From CAIOZA01 sp964464375 (GTDB taxonomy: Bacteria > Bacteroidota > Ignavibacteria > Kapaibacteriales > UBA2268), in assembly GCA_964464375.1 (NCBI GenBank), contig CAYXFU010000016.1:1-64000 (forward strand): a stretch of 64,000 bases of DNA. Reading direction: 5' to 3'. Position numbers and translations under genes: made by a program. The notes beneath the pieces were generated by a model. It made no database searches. It was not told the origin of the DNA and worked only from the letters and a program-made list of their open reading frames with translations. Positions 36,471 through 45,123 of the stretch are shown here, one piece after another. Each line of letters opens with the position of its first letter. Position 1 is the stretch's first letter.

Positions 36471-38006
36471 ATGAAGCAGAACGCTTTAAAATCCGCCGGA
36501 TTTATTGCATTGGGCAGTATAGCATTGGTGATGCTTGTGCTTAGCCTAAGTCCGAGTTTTATGACAAAAGTATTTGCAGAAGACATAGGGGCGAAACAAC
36601 CTCCAGTCAAGATGAATGAACATGTACGAGCTTTGAATAATGCTTTTGAAGAAGTAAGCAAGGCAGTCGTGCCTTCAGTCGTGAGCATTAGTGTGGTCAT
36701 TGAAAACAAGGGAATGAAAAACCAGATGCACGATGAATTCAGAGACTTTTTCAAATTCTTTGGACAGCCCAATCCCGATGATAACCAGCAGGAAAATCAG
36801 GCTCCACAGGAAAGTGAAGCTAGCGGTTCAGGTGTTATTGTTACAGAGAACGGTTATATTGTAACTAATTATCATGTTATTGAAAACGCAAAAGAGATTA
36901 AGGTTACAACCAATGATAAAAAAGAACACAAGGCAAAGTTAATAGGAACCGATCCATTGACAGATCTTGCTGTTATTAAGATAGAAGGCAGCGGTTTCCC
37001 GATGGCATATATAGGCAATATCGAAGATGTGAAGATCGGCGAATGGGTGCTGGCAGTTGGCAATCCATTAGGATTAAATTCAACTGTGACAGCCGGCATA
37101 GTAAGCGCAATAGGCAGAGGCGGATTATCTATATTAAGAGACAGAGGACCTTCGGCTGTGGAGAATTTCATTCAGACTGATGCTGCTATCAATCCAGGAA
37201 ACAGCGGTGGTGGTTTGTTCAATCTTGAAGGATCGCTAGTTGGTATCAATACAGCTATTGCAACTAGAACCGGTTCATATATCGGTTATGGTTTTGCTAT
37301 TCCGATTGACTTAGTTAAATCCGTCATAACGGACCTTATTCAGAACGGTAAAATCAGCCGCGGACAAATTGGTGTTATGATACGCAGTGTGGACGAACTT
37401 ATGGCTAAATCACTCGGATTGAATGATGTCGCAGGAGTTCTTGTAAATGATGTCATCAAGAACAGTGCCGCAGACAAAGCCGGAATCGAATCCGGTGACG
37501 TTATACTTGAGCTTGACGGAAAAACTCTTTCTACATCGAATGAATTACAGAGTATTGTTGCAAAAAAGAAAGCCGGCGATAACGTAAACATGGTAATCTG
37601 GAGAGACGGTAAGAAAATCAATAAACAAGTTAAGTTGCAACCAAGAGAAACGAAGGATGATATTGCATCTAAAGAGGCTTCAAAGGGCGATGATGAAGAC
37701 ATGACAGATAATGCTAACTCTCTGAACTTCGATAAGCTTGGGTTCACTGTGAAACCTCTGACAGCAGACGATAAGGATAATTATGATGTACAGAATGGTG
37801 TAATCATTTCGAAAGTTGACAGAAATGGTGAAGCAATTAAAAGAGGCATAGTACCTAATGGTATTATTATTAAAGCAGACAGAACAAAGATAACATCAAT
37901 GAAAGAGTTGAAAAAGGTTCTTTCGGAGAAGAAATCGGGCGATGCTGTAATGCTCCAAATAAAGTACAAAGACTCAAATAGAATTGTGGCATTGGAAATT
38001 CCATAA
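36471..38006 (+). CDS. degP: Do/HtrA-family periplasmic serine protease
   Basis: N-terminal signal/anchor (about 8-36, ending VFA), then a trypsin-like protease with the catalytic triad His135 (NYHVIENA), Asp165 (TDLAVIKI) and Ser245 (GNSGGGLF). Two PDZ domains follow, the first at about 300-395 (GQIGVMIRSVDELMAKSLGL) and the second at about 430-511. The Asp/Glu-rich linker between the PDZ domains is long. It degrades or chaperones misfolded envelope proteins, a plausible need where many T9SS cargoes cross the periplasm. The degP/degQ choice is not resolved. It is monocistronic, with about 190 bases of AT-rich leader before it. Confidence 0.93.
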   Translation: MKQNALKSAGFIALGSIALVMLVLSLSPSFMTKVFAEDIGAKQPPVKMNEHVRALNNAFEEVSKAVVPSVVSISVVIENKGMKNQMHDEFRDFFKFFGQPNPDDNQQENQAPQESEASGSGVIVTENGYIVTNYHVIENAKEIKVTTNDKKEHKAKLIGTDPLTDLAVIKIEGSGFPMAYIGNIEDVKIGEWVLAVGNPLGLNSTVTAGIVSAIGRGGLSILRDRGPSAVENFIQTDAAINPGNSGGGLFNLEGSLVGINTAIATRTGSYIGYGFAIPIDLVKSVITDLIQNGKISRGQIGVMIRSVDELMAKSLGLNDVAGVLVNDVIKNSAADKAGIESGDVILELDGKTLSTSNELQSIVAKKKAGDNVNMVIWRDGKKINKQVKLQPRETKDDIASKEASKGDDEDMTDNANSLNFDKLGFTVKPLTADDKDNYDVQNGVIISKVDRNGEAIKRGIVPNGIIIKADRTKITSMKELKKVLSEKKSGDAVMLQIKYKDSNRIVALEIP

Positions 38007-38041
38007 GCAAGGTTCTAAGCAAAGATAAGAAAAAGATTTCA

Positions 38042-38072
38042 GATGTCCAACACCTTGAAGGTGTTGGACATC
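38042..38072. repeat. 31-base palindrome GATGTCCAACACCTT
   Basis: Two exact 15-base arms around a single G lie 36 bases after the protease stop. A terminator role is possible, but no T-run follows, so I class it with the dispersed palindromes of the window. Confidence 0.6.
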
Positions 38073-38081
38073 TTATCTACT

Positions 38082-38249
38082 CTAAAGCTTCACAAACTTC
38101 CCGACTCTCTCCCCAATCCTCAAAAAATACATACCCGGAGCTAAGCCTGAAACATCGACTCGTTTGGGCAATTCATGAATTGCCCCTACAGACAATACAG
38201 TTTGACCATAAACATTGATTATTTTGTAAGGGCGAACGGCCGTTCGCCC
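38082..38249 (-). pseudogene. orphan T9SS sorting domain with both palindromic loops
   Basis: In one open minus-strand frame ending TAG at 38082-38084 it encodes IINVYGQTVLSVGAIHELPK, then RVDVSGLAPGMYFLRIGERV and GKFVKL. A stop codon precedes it at once and no start or gene body is present. The loops are palindromes: GGGCAATTCATGAATTGCCC at 38166-38185, and the GTAAGGGCGAACGG palindrome at 38226-38253. It resembles the end of the neighbouring WD40 gene and may be the end of a deleted paralogue. The rest of 38254-38433 is non-coding with a GTCATACCTGCGTATGCAGG repeat at 38339. Confidence 0.75.
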
Positions 38250-38433
38250 CTACGAAAATTTGTTTAGATTTATTTTCCGTTTTCTACACACAGGTCGCTA
38301 CTCCGTAGCTGAATACAAAGTACATCTATTGAACGTTGTCATACCTGCGTATGCAGGTATCTTTTTCCTTTGTTTGAATTGTATTCATCATGCCTTTAAT
38401 CCCATAAATCCCATAAATCCCAGTTCAGACAAT

Positions 38434-39675
38434 TTATAACTTCACGAATTTACCGACTCGATCCCCAATCCTCACAAAATACATCCCCGGAGCTAAACCG
38501 GAAATGTCTATCCGTAGGGGTAATTCATGAATTTCCCCAACAGACAATACAGTTTGACCATAAACATTGAAGATTTTGAATTCGCTTTGTTCGGACACGG
38601 CACGCCGTGTCCCTACGGATATTTCAATGAAATCGGATGCGGGATTGGGAGAAATAGAAAAATTAAAGTCGTTAATTGTTTCTTGAATACCAGTTATACT
38701 TTTTAAACTGATTAGACTTATATATTCAGAATTACTTATAACTAAATAATTGCTATCTGATGTAAACTTAGCATATAAAGCTCTTAGACTTGTTGATGCG
38801 ATAACAGTACCATCATTAATATCCCATATTAAAATAGGATCTAAACTCCAAAATACACCTGCAACAATAAATCTATTATTAGGTGATACAGATAATGAAT
38901 ATACTGCGCTACTTGTTTTGATATTTCTTAATAGAGACCTGCTCTTTGTATCACATACATTAACTCCACTTGTATTGTTATATTTAAAATAATCGCAAAC
39001 AAATTTAGAGCCGTCATTATTAAATGTAGCATAATATGATGAACCCTCGTCTTTAATTACGATGGAATCAGTTTGTAGATCGGTTAATGAGGCAGGAGTA
39101 AATCTTGTTGCTACGGCTAAATATCTATCATCTTTAGAAAATTCGATAAAATTGGGTTGTTGTCTTTCCATCCATTCACCTATCAAGCATGGATATTGTT
39201 TATAGATTTCATCAGTTTGGAAATTTCTTATAATTACGCCTTTCTCCATTAAAGAATAAGCTAAATACTTATTATCATGGGAGAGCGCAGCATAAAATGA
39301 TCCACTAGATAAATTAACCTTTATTTCTTTAACTAAAACCCATGTTTTCGTATCCCAAACAGTTAATTTACCATAGTTTCCATCATCAGAACCAGTAGCA
39401 ATGAGAAATGAACCGTCATAAGAATATTTTACAGCAAATAATGTATAATCACAGACTTTTATTTGCTTGAATATAGTTCCAGTTAAAAGATTAACAATTC
39501 TTATTGTTCCATCTTTTCCGCTTAATGAAATAAATTTATTGTCTGGTGAGACGTCGAAATAAGAAGAAATACCAAATTCATTTCTCCAAACCACACTAGA
39601 GTCAAGTGATATTTGGCTCTTTACATTTGCAATAAAGAAGATGAAGAAGAGTAGAATAAGAATGAATTGTTTCAT
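38434..39675 (-). CDS. WD40-like repeat protein with T9SS sorting domain
   Basis: Signal peptide MKQFILILLFFIFFIANVKSQ. Residues 25-320 form a beta-propeller with WD40-like blades (GSDDGNYGKLTVWDTKTWVL, SPDNKFISLSGKDGTIRIVN, DPILIWDINDGTVIAS). The sorting domain runs from ISPNPASDFIEIS to GMYFVRIGDRVGKFVKL. Its two variable loops, TRRAVSEQSE and GEIHELPL, are encoded by palindromes at 38593-38612 (GGACACGGCACGCCGTGTCC) and 38514-38538 (GTAGGGGTAATTC...). It is probably surface-exposed and binding proteins or glycans; the ligand is unknown. Confidence 0.83.
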   Translation of the reverse strand: MKQFILILLFFIFFIANVKSQISLDSSVVWRNEFGISSYFDVSPDNKFISLSGKDGTIRIVNLLTGTIFKQIKVCDYTLFAVKYSYDGSFLIATGSDDGNYGKLTVWDTKTWVLVKEIKVNLSSGSFYAALSHDNKYLAYSLMEKGVIIRNFQTDEIYKQYPCLIGEWMERQQPNFIEFSKDDRYLAVATRFTPASLTDLQTDSIVIKDEGSSYYATFNNDGSKFVCDYFKYNNTSGVNVCDTKSRSLLRNIKTSSAVYSLSVSPNNRFIVAGVFWSLDPILIWDINDGTVIASTSLRALYAKFTSDSNYLVISNSEYISLISLKSITGIQETINDFNFSISPNPASDFIEISVGTRRAVSEQSEFKIFNVYGQTVLSVGEIHELPLRIDISGLAPGMYFVRIGDRVGKFVKL

Positions 39676-39761
39676 GATACACGCTTTTCAAATTTAATTT
39701 TACTAATCTAATTTACTACTAAGACACATCAAAGTAGAAATAGTTACAATACTCCTAAACT

Positions 39762-41372
39762 TTATTTCCTCAGCCTGACAAACTGCTTTCCATTGAAAAT
39801 GAAGATTCTGTTCAGAAGCGTTGAGTCTAATATATTTACAATGGCTTTGGTCGTGATTTGGGGCTTTATTTCGGTTGTTATCTTGATTGTCTGGAAGCCG
39901 TCGCGATAGGAGAGCTTCTCGTCTTTGATCACTGCACGCGAGATAGTGCCGTAAGGTACGAATCGGGCATTTGTGGCTGTGAGTTCGATTTGGCTTGGAG
40001 TTATCAGCTTATAGGTTATCTTTGTGTCCTTCTGCATTTCGATTCTCAACTGTGGCGATACCTCGATGTTACGGTTGTTCAGATAGTACCAGACAGCCTG
40101 TGTGAAACCGATTTTGTAGGTGTTGATCCTGTCAATCTTATCGGGGACTGCAAGGAAGATCATTGTGTCCTTGACTCCCGGAGTATATTTCAGATTCGAG
40201 AGCGATGTTTGGGCAACATTCGCTGCGTTATGCCACTTGCCGGCTCGCACAGCAGTAACGGTGATAGAGAAAATGCCTGCAATTATGATTATGAGCATAA
40301 TAGCCTGATGCAGTGGTTTGCGGTAATCTATCCTGAACAGGCTGAGAGCCGAGATAATCAATCCCATTGATGCTGTGAACGAATACCACTGCCCGAACCT
40401 GGCGCATGCCGGAATGATGAATATGATGAACCAGCCTATTCCGAAGAGGAAAAGTTTCAGTTGTTTTCCTCGAAGAGTGATTAGTTTCCTGATTATCAGA
40501 TAAAGTAATGAAAATGCGATTGTCCAGCCGAAAAGTGCGTAGATAAAGTTTGACCTAAGCCAAGTGACAAGAATCTCGAACTGGTCTGCCTGTATGAAGC
40601 TGATCGGAATGTATAGAAGGAAGTTCTGAATGAATTTCCATAAGCTAATGCTCTCGAAGTTCGATGACTGGAAAGGAGTTCCGCCGATAACGAAGAATCT
40701 GTAAAGAAGCACAAACGAAACCAGAGCAAATGCTATGATGGATGCGTATAGAGCAGGTTTTATCCTTGATTTATTTGTATCTTCTTTCAGGAGTAACAGT
40801 AATGGAAGCAGAACTGCGGCATAAGCAGGTTCCTTGCTCATGATTGAAAGCATAAACAGAAAGGCTGATGATATTATTAGTAGTATTTTCTTTTCCGATC
40901 TTAGAAATACATGTAACGATAAAAGAAGGAACAGAGCCATGATAGTATCGGTGCGTCCAGCAATCCATGCGACTGATAGTTCATGTGCAGGGAGAACAGT
41001 GAATATAAACGCTCCGATTCGTGCAGATATTTCCTCGAACTCCAGTTTTTGAAGGAGTTTGTAGAAAAGCCAGCAAATCGCTGAATAGATGGCGATGTTC
41101 GTGATATGATAGGGAATGGAGTTGTATTGGTAAAAGAACTTGGTCAGCGAATCCAGAGTCCAAACGACGGGACGCCAGTATGGTCCGCCTACTTCGCGCT
41201 GGAAGAAGTTATTGAATGTCTCGAAGAATGTATGTGGCGACATCCAGCTTAATATTAAAAAGTCCTCATTGATTATTCCGACTGAGATGTATCCTATCCA
41301 TGGGATTACAGCCAGAACCAACAGGAACTTGGTGAAGAATTTTGAATTCGACCAGACTTTTTGTTCTTCCAT
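39762..41372 (-). CDS. GT-C-type integral membrane glycosyltransferase-like protein
   Basis: About 10-11 hydrophobic segments occupy residues 14-375, followed by a beta-rich extracytoplasmic domain of about 150 residues. The segment LPAHELSVAWIAGRTDTIMALFLL resembles the loop region of PMT/TMTC-like lipid-linked sugar transferases, and the first loop has acidic NEDFLILSW. Transfer of a sugar from a polyprenyl carrier to protein or glycan is inferred. No other glycosylation gene is near. It starts 7 bases after the Dabb gene, so the two are probably co-transcribed. Confidence 0.65.
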   Translation of the reverse strand: MEEQKVWSNSKFFTKFLLVLAVIPWIGYISVGIINEDFLILSWMSPHTFFETFNNFFQREVGGPYWRPVVWTLDSLTKFFYQYNSIPYHITNIAIYSAICWLFYKLLQKLEFEEISARIGAFIFTVLPAHELSVAWIAGRTDTIMALFLLLSLHVFLRSEKKILLIISSAFLFMLSIMSKEPAYAAVLLPLLLLLKEDTNKSRIKPALYASIIAFALVSFVLLYRFFVIGGTPFQSSNFESISLWKFIQNFLLYIPISFIQADQFEILVTWLRSNFIYALFGWTIAFSLLYLIIRKLITLRGKQLKLFLFGIGWFIIFIIPACARFGQWYSFTASMGLIISALSLFRIDYRKPLHQAIMLIIIIAGIFSITVTAVRAGKWHNAANVAQTSLSNLKYTPGVKDTMIFLAVPDKIDRINTYKIGFTQAVWYYLNNRNIEVSPQLRIEMQKDTKITYKLITPSQIELTATNARFVPYGTISRAVIKDEKLSYRDGFQTIKITTEIKPQITTKAIVNILDSTLLNRIFIFNGKQFVRLRK

Positions 41373-41379
41373 TTATGAA

Positions 41380-41682
41380 TTAAACCTCGTAATCGCAGGA
41401 ATGTGTTACTTCGCGCACCTTGTTAAGGAATTCGACGACAGCAACATGAGCCGGATGCTTAGTATATAAATCCAGATCTTCCCAATTGTCATAATCAGCG
41501 AGAATCGAAAGATCATAAGCTCTCGGTGAATCGAGCTGATTGATTCCCACTTCGAAGCTTTTGATTGTTTCGATTTGTGCAGGTAAAGCTCTTAGCATTG
41601 TTGCGACAAGCTGCACATTCTCGGCTTTTGATCTGCCGTCAGCTTCATCGTAGAATTTTATCATTATTATGTGTCTTATCAT
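41380..41682 (-). CDS. Dabb (stress-responsive A/B barrel) domain protein
   Basis: 100 residues of a single Dabb ferredoxin-like domain: MIRHIIMIKFYDEADGRSKA, FEVGINQLDSPRAYDLSILA, and the typical YTKHPAHVAVVEFLNKV. These proteins dimerise into a barrel; some are enzymes and most are uncharacterised. It stands just upstream of the membrane glycosyltransferase-like gene with 7 bases between. The role is unknown. Confidence 0.88.
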   Translation of the reverse strand: MIRHIIMIKFYDEADGRSKAENVQLVATMLRALPAQIETIKSFEVGINQLDSPRAYDLSILADYDNWEDLDLYTKHPAHVAVVEFLNKVREVTHSCDYEV

Positions 41683-41720
41683 GATATATCTTGATATATT
41701 TATTAATAGTAAAATTCATT

Positions 41721-41890
41721 CGTCATTCAGAGCGCAGCGAAGAATCCATGTATTTGTATTTTCTTGTAAAAACAGCCTGGATTCTTCAGTCGCAGTGCCC
41801 CTTCTGAAGGACAGCGATTCCGTCATTCTGAACGAAGTGAAGAATCCATGTATTCATACTATTGCTAGATTCTTAGTACCGATTCCTCAA
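41721..41890. repeat. dispersed repeat left of the GIY-YIG gene
   Basis: Contains CGTCATTCAGAGCGCAGCGA followed by AGAATCCATGTATTTGTATT. These first 40 bases are identical to 42261-42300 on the other side of the gene, and a further 24 bases nearly so. A second unit begins with GTCATTCTGAACGAAGTGAA at about 41822. Confidence 0.75.
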
Positions 41891-41901
41891 AAAGACAGCC
41901 A

Positions 41902-42189
41902 CTAATACCACTCTTCACTTAAATCATTCCAATTAGGATTATTACCTTCAATCAATTTAATTTTTTTTACTCTTGAATATCCTTTAATATGCTTTTCTCT
42001 GACAATAGCAGATTCAATATTTCCACAGTCTTCAAGGAATACTAGTTGATGAACAGAATATTTGGAAGTAAAACCTTCAAATAAATTATTTTTATGTTCA
42101 TAGACTCTTTTTAATAAATTAGATGTTACACCTGTGTAAAGTGTTCCATTTTTTTGCGAAGCCATAATATATACAAACCCGTTTTTCAT
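41902..42189 (-). CDS. GIY-YIG nuclease, UPF0213-like
   Basis: 95-residue single-domain protein. The GIY-YIG core reads FVYIMASQKNGTLYTGVTSN with LLKRVYEHKN after it. The catalytic Arg in the KRVYEH helix and the downstream Glu in ESAIVREKHIKGYSRVKKIKLI are present. Stand-alone members are common and mostly uncharacterised; some cleave structured or replication-intermediate DNA. Dispersed repeats in direct orientation flank the gene on both sides. Confidence 0.85.
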   Translation of the reverse strand: MKNGFVYIMASQKNGTLYTGVTSNLLKRVYEHKNNLFEGFTSKYSVHQLVFLEDCGNIESAIVREKHIKGYSRVKKIKLIEGNNPNWNDLSEEWY

Positions 42190-42205
42190 TCATTTTTTTT
42201 TATTG

Positions 42206-42355
42206 ATGATAAATACATGGATTCATCAGTCGCTTCGCTCCTTCTGAATGACAGCCATTTCGTCATTCAGAGCGCAGCGAAGAATCCATGTATTTGTATT
42301 TTCCTGTAAAACAGCCTGGATTCTCACTGTCGCTCCGCTCCTTCTGAATGACACT
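42206..42355. repeat. dispersed repeat right of the GIY-YIG gene
   Basis: Begins ATACATGGATTCATCAGTCG, then at 42261 repeats the 40-base block found at 41721. It ends in CGCTCCGCTCCTTCTGAATG. With the left copy it forms a direct-repeat frame around the nuclease gene. Confidence 0.75.
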
Positions 42356-42367
42356 TTTGAGACAACC

Positions 42368-42958
42368 TCATCCTAAATTTTGTTCGGGAATAAAATCCGA
42401 AAAATTATTACTTTGATTAACAGATTTAATTTCGGTCAGAACCTCATCGATAGAACTGAAGACCTTCCACGATGTAACGAAAGCTTCACCCATGAATTTT
42501 TCGGAGATTGATTTCTCCATCATTCTGAGCAGGTCATCGTAGTAACCATTGAGATTTATGATGTAAACAGGTTTATCTATAATCCCGAGGAACTTCCAGG
42601 CTAATGCCTGAAGGAGCTCCTCCATAGTGCCGATACCGCCGGGAAGAGCTATGATAGCATCAGCACTGTGAATAAGCTTTGATTCTCTGTGATGGATAGT
42701 TTCTACAACATTCAGCTCATCTAAATCCTCTCTGCCCCATTCTTTAGCTACCATGAACTCAGGAATGAAACCGATAACCTTTCCGCTGTTCGCAAGTGCA
42801 CCATCGGAGAGCCGCCCCATCAATCCAACTTTGCCGCCACCATAGATAATTCTGATATTCATCTTAGCCAGAGCAGTACCAAGTTCGAAAGCAGAATCAA
42901 GAAAAAATGGATCTACATTTTTGCTTGATGCACAAAAAACGCATATACTATTAATCAT
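42368..42958 (-). CDS. LOG-family protein, TIGR00730 type
   Basis: A Rossmann-like nucleotide 5'-monophosphate phosphoribohydrolase family, known in plants as the cytokinin-activating LOG enzyme and in bacteria as a nucleotide-base hydrolase. Motifs GGGKVGLMG (about 41-49 from the chosen start) and PGGIGTMEELLQALAW are intact. I prefer ATG 42958 (MINSICVFCASSKN) because the core strand begins there; 42988 adds ten residues. Its substrate here is unknown. Confidence 0.9.
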   Translation of the reverse strand: MINSICVFCASSKNVDPFFLDSAFELGTALAKMNIRIIYGGGKVGLMGRLSDGALANSGKVIGFIPEFMVAKEWGREDLDELNVVETIHHRESKLIHSADAIIALPGGIGTMEELLQALAWKFLGIIDKPVYIINLNGYYDDLLRMMEKSISEKFMGEAFVTSWKVFSSIDEVLTEIKSVNQSNNFSDFIPEQNLG

Positions 42959-43119
42959 ACTCTTGTTTTTATCATTTAACCAATTCACAAAGTTAAGAAA
43001 TTAGATAGACATTAAATAAGCAATATATCAATGAAAAAATGAAAATGACTTGAAAAGAATGAATTAATTTCTTATTTTTAAATTCACAAATTTTTTTGTC
43101 AGAAAAATATTAATTTGTT

Positions 43120-43767
43120 ATGAAACTAATTTTTATAGGTCCTCCCGGAGCCGGCAAAGGCACACAAGCGGCACGCATTTGTGAAGAATACAATACTGTC
43201 CAATTGTCAACAGGTGATTTGTTCAGATTGAATAGAAAGCTCGGTACGGAACTCGGCAAGAAAGCACAGCTCTACATGGATGGCGGGAATTTAGTCCCAG
43301 ACGAAATTGTAATCGGTATGCTGAAAGATGAAATCATCAAACCGGAATATAGCAATGGATATATTCTCGATGGCTTTCCACGCACAGTTAAGCAAGCTGA
43401 AGCCCTAGATGTACTCCTCGAAGAGCTTGGGGATCAACTGGATGGAGTGCTGGTTCTTTCCGTTCCGGCTGAAGCACTGATCAGCAGGCTTACAGCACGC
43501 AGAACATGCCGTTCCTGCAACAGATCCTATCATATTCTGTACAATCCTCCTATTGTTCCAGGTGTTTGCGATTTCGATCAGGGTGAGCTCTATCAGCGCG
43601 ATGACGATCAGGAAGAGGCAATCAAGAACAGGTTGAATGTATATGAGGCACAAACAAAACCTCTGATAGATTTCTATAAGAATGAAGGCAAAGTTATGAT
43701 GATAAATGGCGTTGGCGAAATCGACGAAATCTATTCATCGATAAAATCGGCTTTGGATGGGATTTGA
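43120..43767 (+). CDS. adk: adenylate kinase
   Basis: Catalyses AMP + ATP to 2 ADP. The P-loop GPPGAGKGTQ (about 7-16), STGDLFR, LDGFPRT and the LID are all present. At 215 residues it is the long zinc form: Cys130, Cys133, Cys150 and Asp153 occupy the zinc positions known from Bacillus enzymes. It is alone in plus orientation; secY-type ribosomal neighbours found elsewhere are absent. Confidence 0.96.
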   Translation: MKLIFIGPPGAGKGTQAARICEEYNTVQLSTGDLFRLNRKLGTELGKKAQLYMDGGNLVPDEIVIGMLKDEIIKPEYSNGYILDGFPRTVKQAEALDVLLEELGDQLDGVLVLSVPAEALISRLTARRTCRSCNRSYHILYNPPIVPGVCDFDQGELYQRDDDQEEAIKNRLNVYEAQTKPLIDFYKNEGKVMMINGVGEIDEIYSSIKSALDGI

Positions 43768-43769
43768 TA

Positions 43770-43969
43770 AAATTATTACTACTCTTATCAAGTATTTCAG
43801 TTTCTAAAGATGGTGCTTTTGGATGAAATGTACCAGGACCTTCATGAGGACGTTCCGGGCTCCAAATAACACAATTACGATTAATACATGGATGAATACA
43901 CTGATATTGAGGATAGTTCTGAGCAGTTTTAACAAAAGTTACACTAGTGAATAAAATATTTCTCTCCCG
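43770..43969 (-). pseudogene. gene remnant, coding-like fragment opposite the adk 3' end
   Basis: One minus-strand frame stays open without a start codon and reads FVKTAQNYPQYQCIHPCINR, then NCVIWSPERPHEGPGTFHPK, then APSLETEILDKSSN. The composition, with paired Cys and Pro-rich conserved-looking motifs, is protein-like and unlike the surrounding AT-rich DNA. A stop codon precedes it and its end runs into adk on the opposite strand. I do not recognise the family. It could be the 3' end of a decayed gene. Confidence 0.4.
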
Positions 43970-44307
43970 CTAGGGAGAACAGGTCGGTAGAAAATAGTTT
44001 ATCTTTTGCTAAGTACCGTCCCTTCGGGACGGCAGGTGGTTTTGGGGCATTTGTTTCTACCAACATGCTGTACCTACGGCACAGAATAGAGAGATTTCTT
44101 GCTTCGTATGACCATGCTTCTTATCCGTGCAATCCTTTAATCCTTTTAATCCGCGATTCAGACATTGGGAGAATACATAGATTCTTCAGTATCTACGCTA
44201 CCTCTGAATGACATGCTCTATTGTGCTCTCACAGACTCTTTTGCAGGCATATTTTTGAAAAATATAAAAATATCGTAAATAATTTTTTATAATTCACAGG
44301 AATTATT
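43970..44307. other. intergenic region with palindromic repeat scraps
   Basis: Contains CTCTCCCGCTAGGGAGA, CGTCCCTTCGGGACGG and, at 44163-44215, a degraded CATTCTGA-type repeat (GATTCTTCAGTATCTACGC ... CTGAATGACATG). No gene is visible. The infC gene that often precedes rpmI is absent. Confidence 0.5.
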
Positions 44308-44315
44308 TATTTTTG
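44308..44315 (+). promoter_or_regulatory. probable -7 box of the rpmI-rplT operon
   Basis: TATTTTTG fits the TAnnTTTG consensus and is followed by about 77 bases of leader. No clear -33 element was found. The leader is long enough for ribosomal-protein autoregulation, but I see no recognisable structure. Confidence 0.4.
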
Positions 44316-44392
44316 TAGTCCTGTTGTTTACGATTGCAGGAAATCTTTACTTTTAGAGAAATAAACAACTTATATAATATAGGGTAGATAAA

Positions 44393-44590
44393 ATGCCTAA
44401 GATGAAAGTAAAAGGAGCTGCCAAGAAGCGCTTCAAACTTACCGGCTCCGGTAAGATCAAAAGAGAAAAGGCTTACATGAGCCACATTTTAACCAAGAAA
44501 TCTCGCAAGACAAAGAGAAATCTACGTCAATCAACTCTTGTTCATAAATCTGATATGAGCAGAGTTACTAAAATGCTAGCTATCGGTTAA
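44393..44590 (+). CDS. rpmI: 50S ribosomal protein L35
   Basis: 65 residues, highly basic. It opens with PKMKVKGAAKKRFKLTGSGK and includes AYMSHILTKKSRKTKRNLRQ, the standard L35 signature. It is followed after 75 bases by rplT. That spacer contains a GC-rich stretch (GGCACGCGGGGTGAGGCTC) unusual for this genome, which might fold and help adjust L35/L20 translation. Confidence 0.96.
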   Translation: MPKMKVKGAAKKRFKLTGSGKIKREKAYMSHILTKKSRKTKRNLRQSTLVHKSDMSRVTKMLAIG

Positions 44591-44665
44591 TACAATCAAA
44601 CAACTGGCACGCGGGGTGAGGCTCTCCCACGGCCGTTTTATTAAACATATAACAGGAGTTATAAA

Positions 44666-45013
44666 ATGCCACGTTCGGTAAACAAAGTAGCCGCTCATCG
44701 CAGACGTAAAGAGTTCATGAAGCACGCCAAGGGTTATTGGGGCAGAAGGAAAAACGTCTGGTCTTTAGCGAAAAATCACATTGAAAAAGGTATGCAATAC
44801 GCATATCGCGACCGCAGACAAAAAAAGAGAAACTTCCGCTCACTCTGGATTATCAGAATAAATGCAGCGGCACGCCTCCATGGTACAACCTATTCGAGAT
44901 TAATTCATGCGCTTAAGTTGAAGAATATCGACATCAACCGTAAGGTTCTTGCTGATTTTGCCACAACAAAGCCCGAATTGTTTACATTAATTGTAAATCA
45001 GGCAATCGGATAA
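44666..45013 (+). CDS. rplT: 50S ribosomal protein L20
   Basis: 115 residues: PRSVNKVAAHRRRKEFMKHA, GYWGRRKNVW, and DRRQKKRNFRSLWIIRINAA are textbook L20. An early 23S rRNA binding protein, and in many bacteria the repressor of its own operon. It is preceded by CAGGAGTTATAAA, a clear ribosome-binding site, and followed by a strong terminator. Confidence 0.97.
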   Translation: MPRSVNKVAAHRRRKEFMKHAKGYWGRRKNVWSLAKNHIEKGMQYAYRDRRQKKRNFRSLWIIRINAAARLHGTTYSRLIHALKLKNIDINRKVLADFATTKPELFTLIVNQAIG

Positions 45014-45031
45014 TAGAGATTGACATTTTAT

Positions 45032-45084
45032 TCCCGCGCATTTGTCCTGTCAATATTCTGACAGCAAATTCGCGGGATTTTTTT
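45032..45084 (+). terminator. terminator of rpmI-rplT
   Basis: A long stem starts TCCCGCG and closes CGCGGGA, with inner pairs ATTTG/AAAT and CTGTCA/TGACAG and a 6-base loop. It is followed by TTTTTTT. Confidence 0.9.
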
Positions 45085-45091
45085 ATATTTG
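45084..45091 (+). promoter_or_regulatory. possible -7 box of pheS
   Basis: TATATTTG fits TAnnTTTG immediately after the rplT terminator and about 33 bases before the pheS start, a plausible distance. Confidence 0.4.
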
Positions 45092-45123
45092 TATTTCTTA
45101 TTGAGTAATTATTTTAATCTGAT

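Noticed and set aside
38042..38072. Rho-independent terminator of the HtrA gene
   Set aside because: The stem is perfect but lacks a T-run and resembles the dispersed palindromes, so it is listed as a repeat.
41701..42367. CRISPR array, suggested by repeated blocks around a nuclease gene
   Set aside because: Repeats are long, irregular, folded and not separated by uniform spacers; no cas gene is near.
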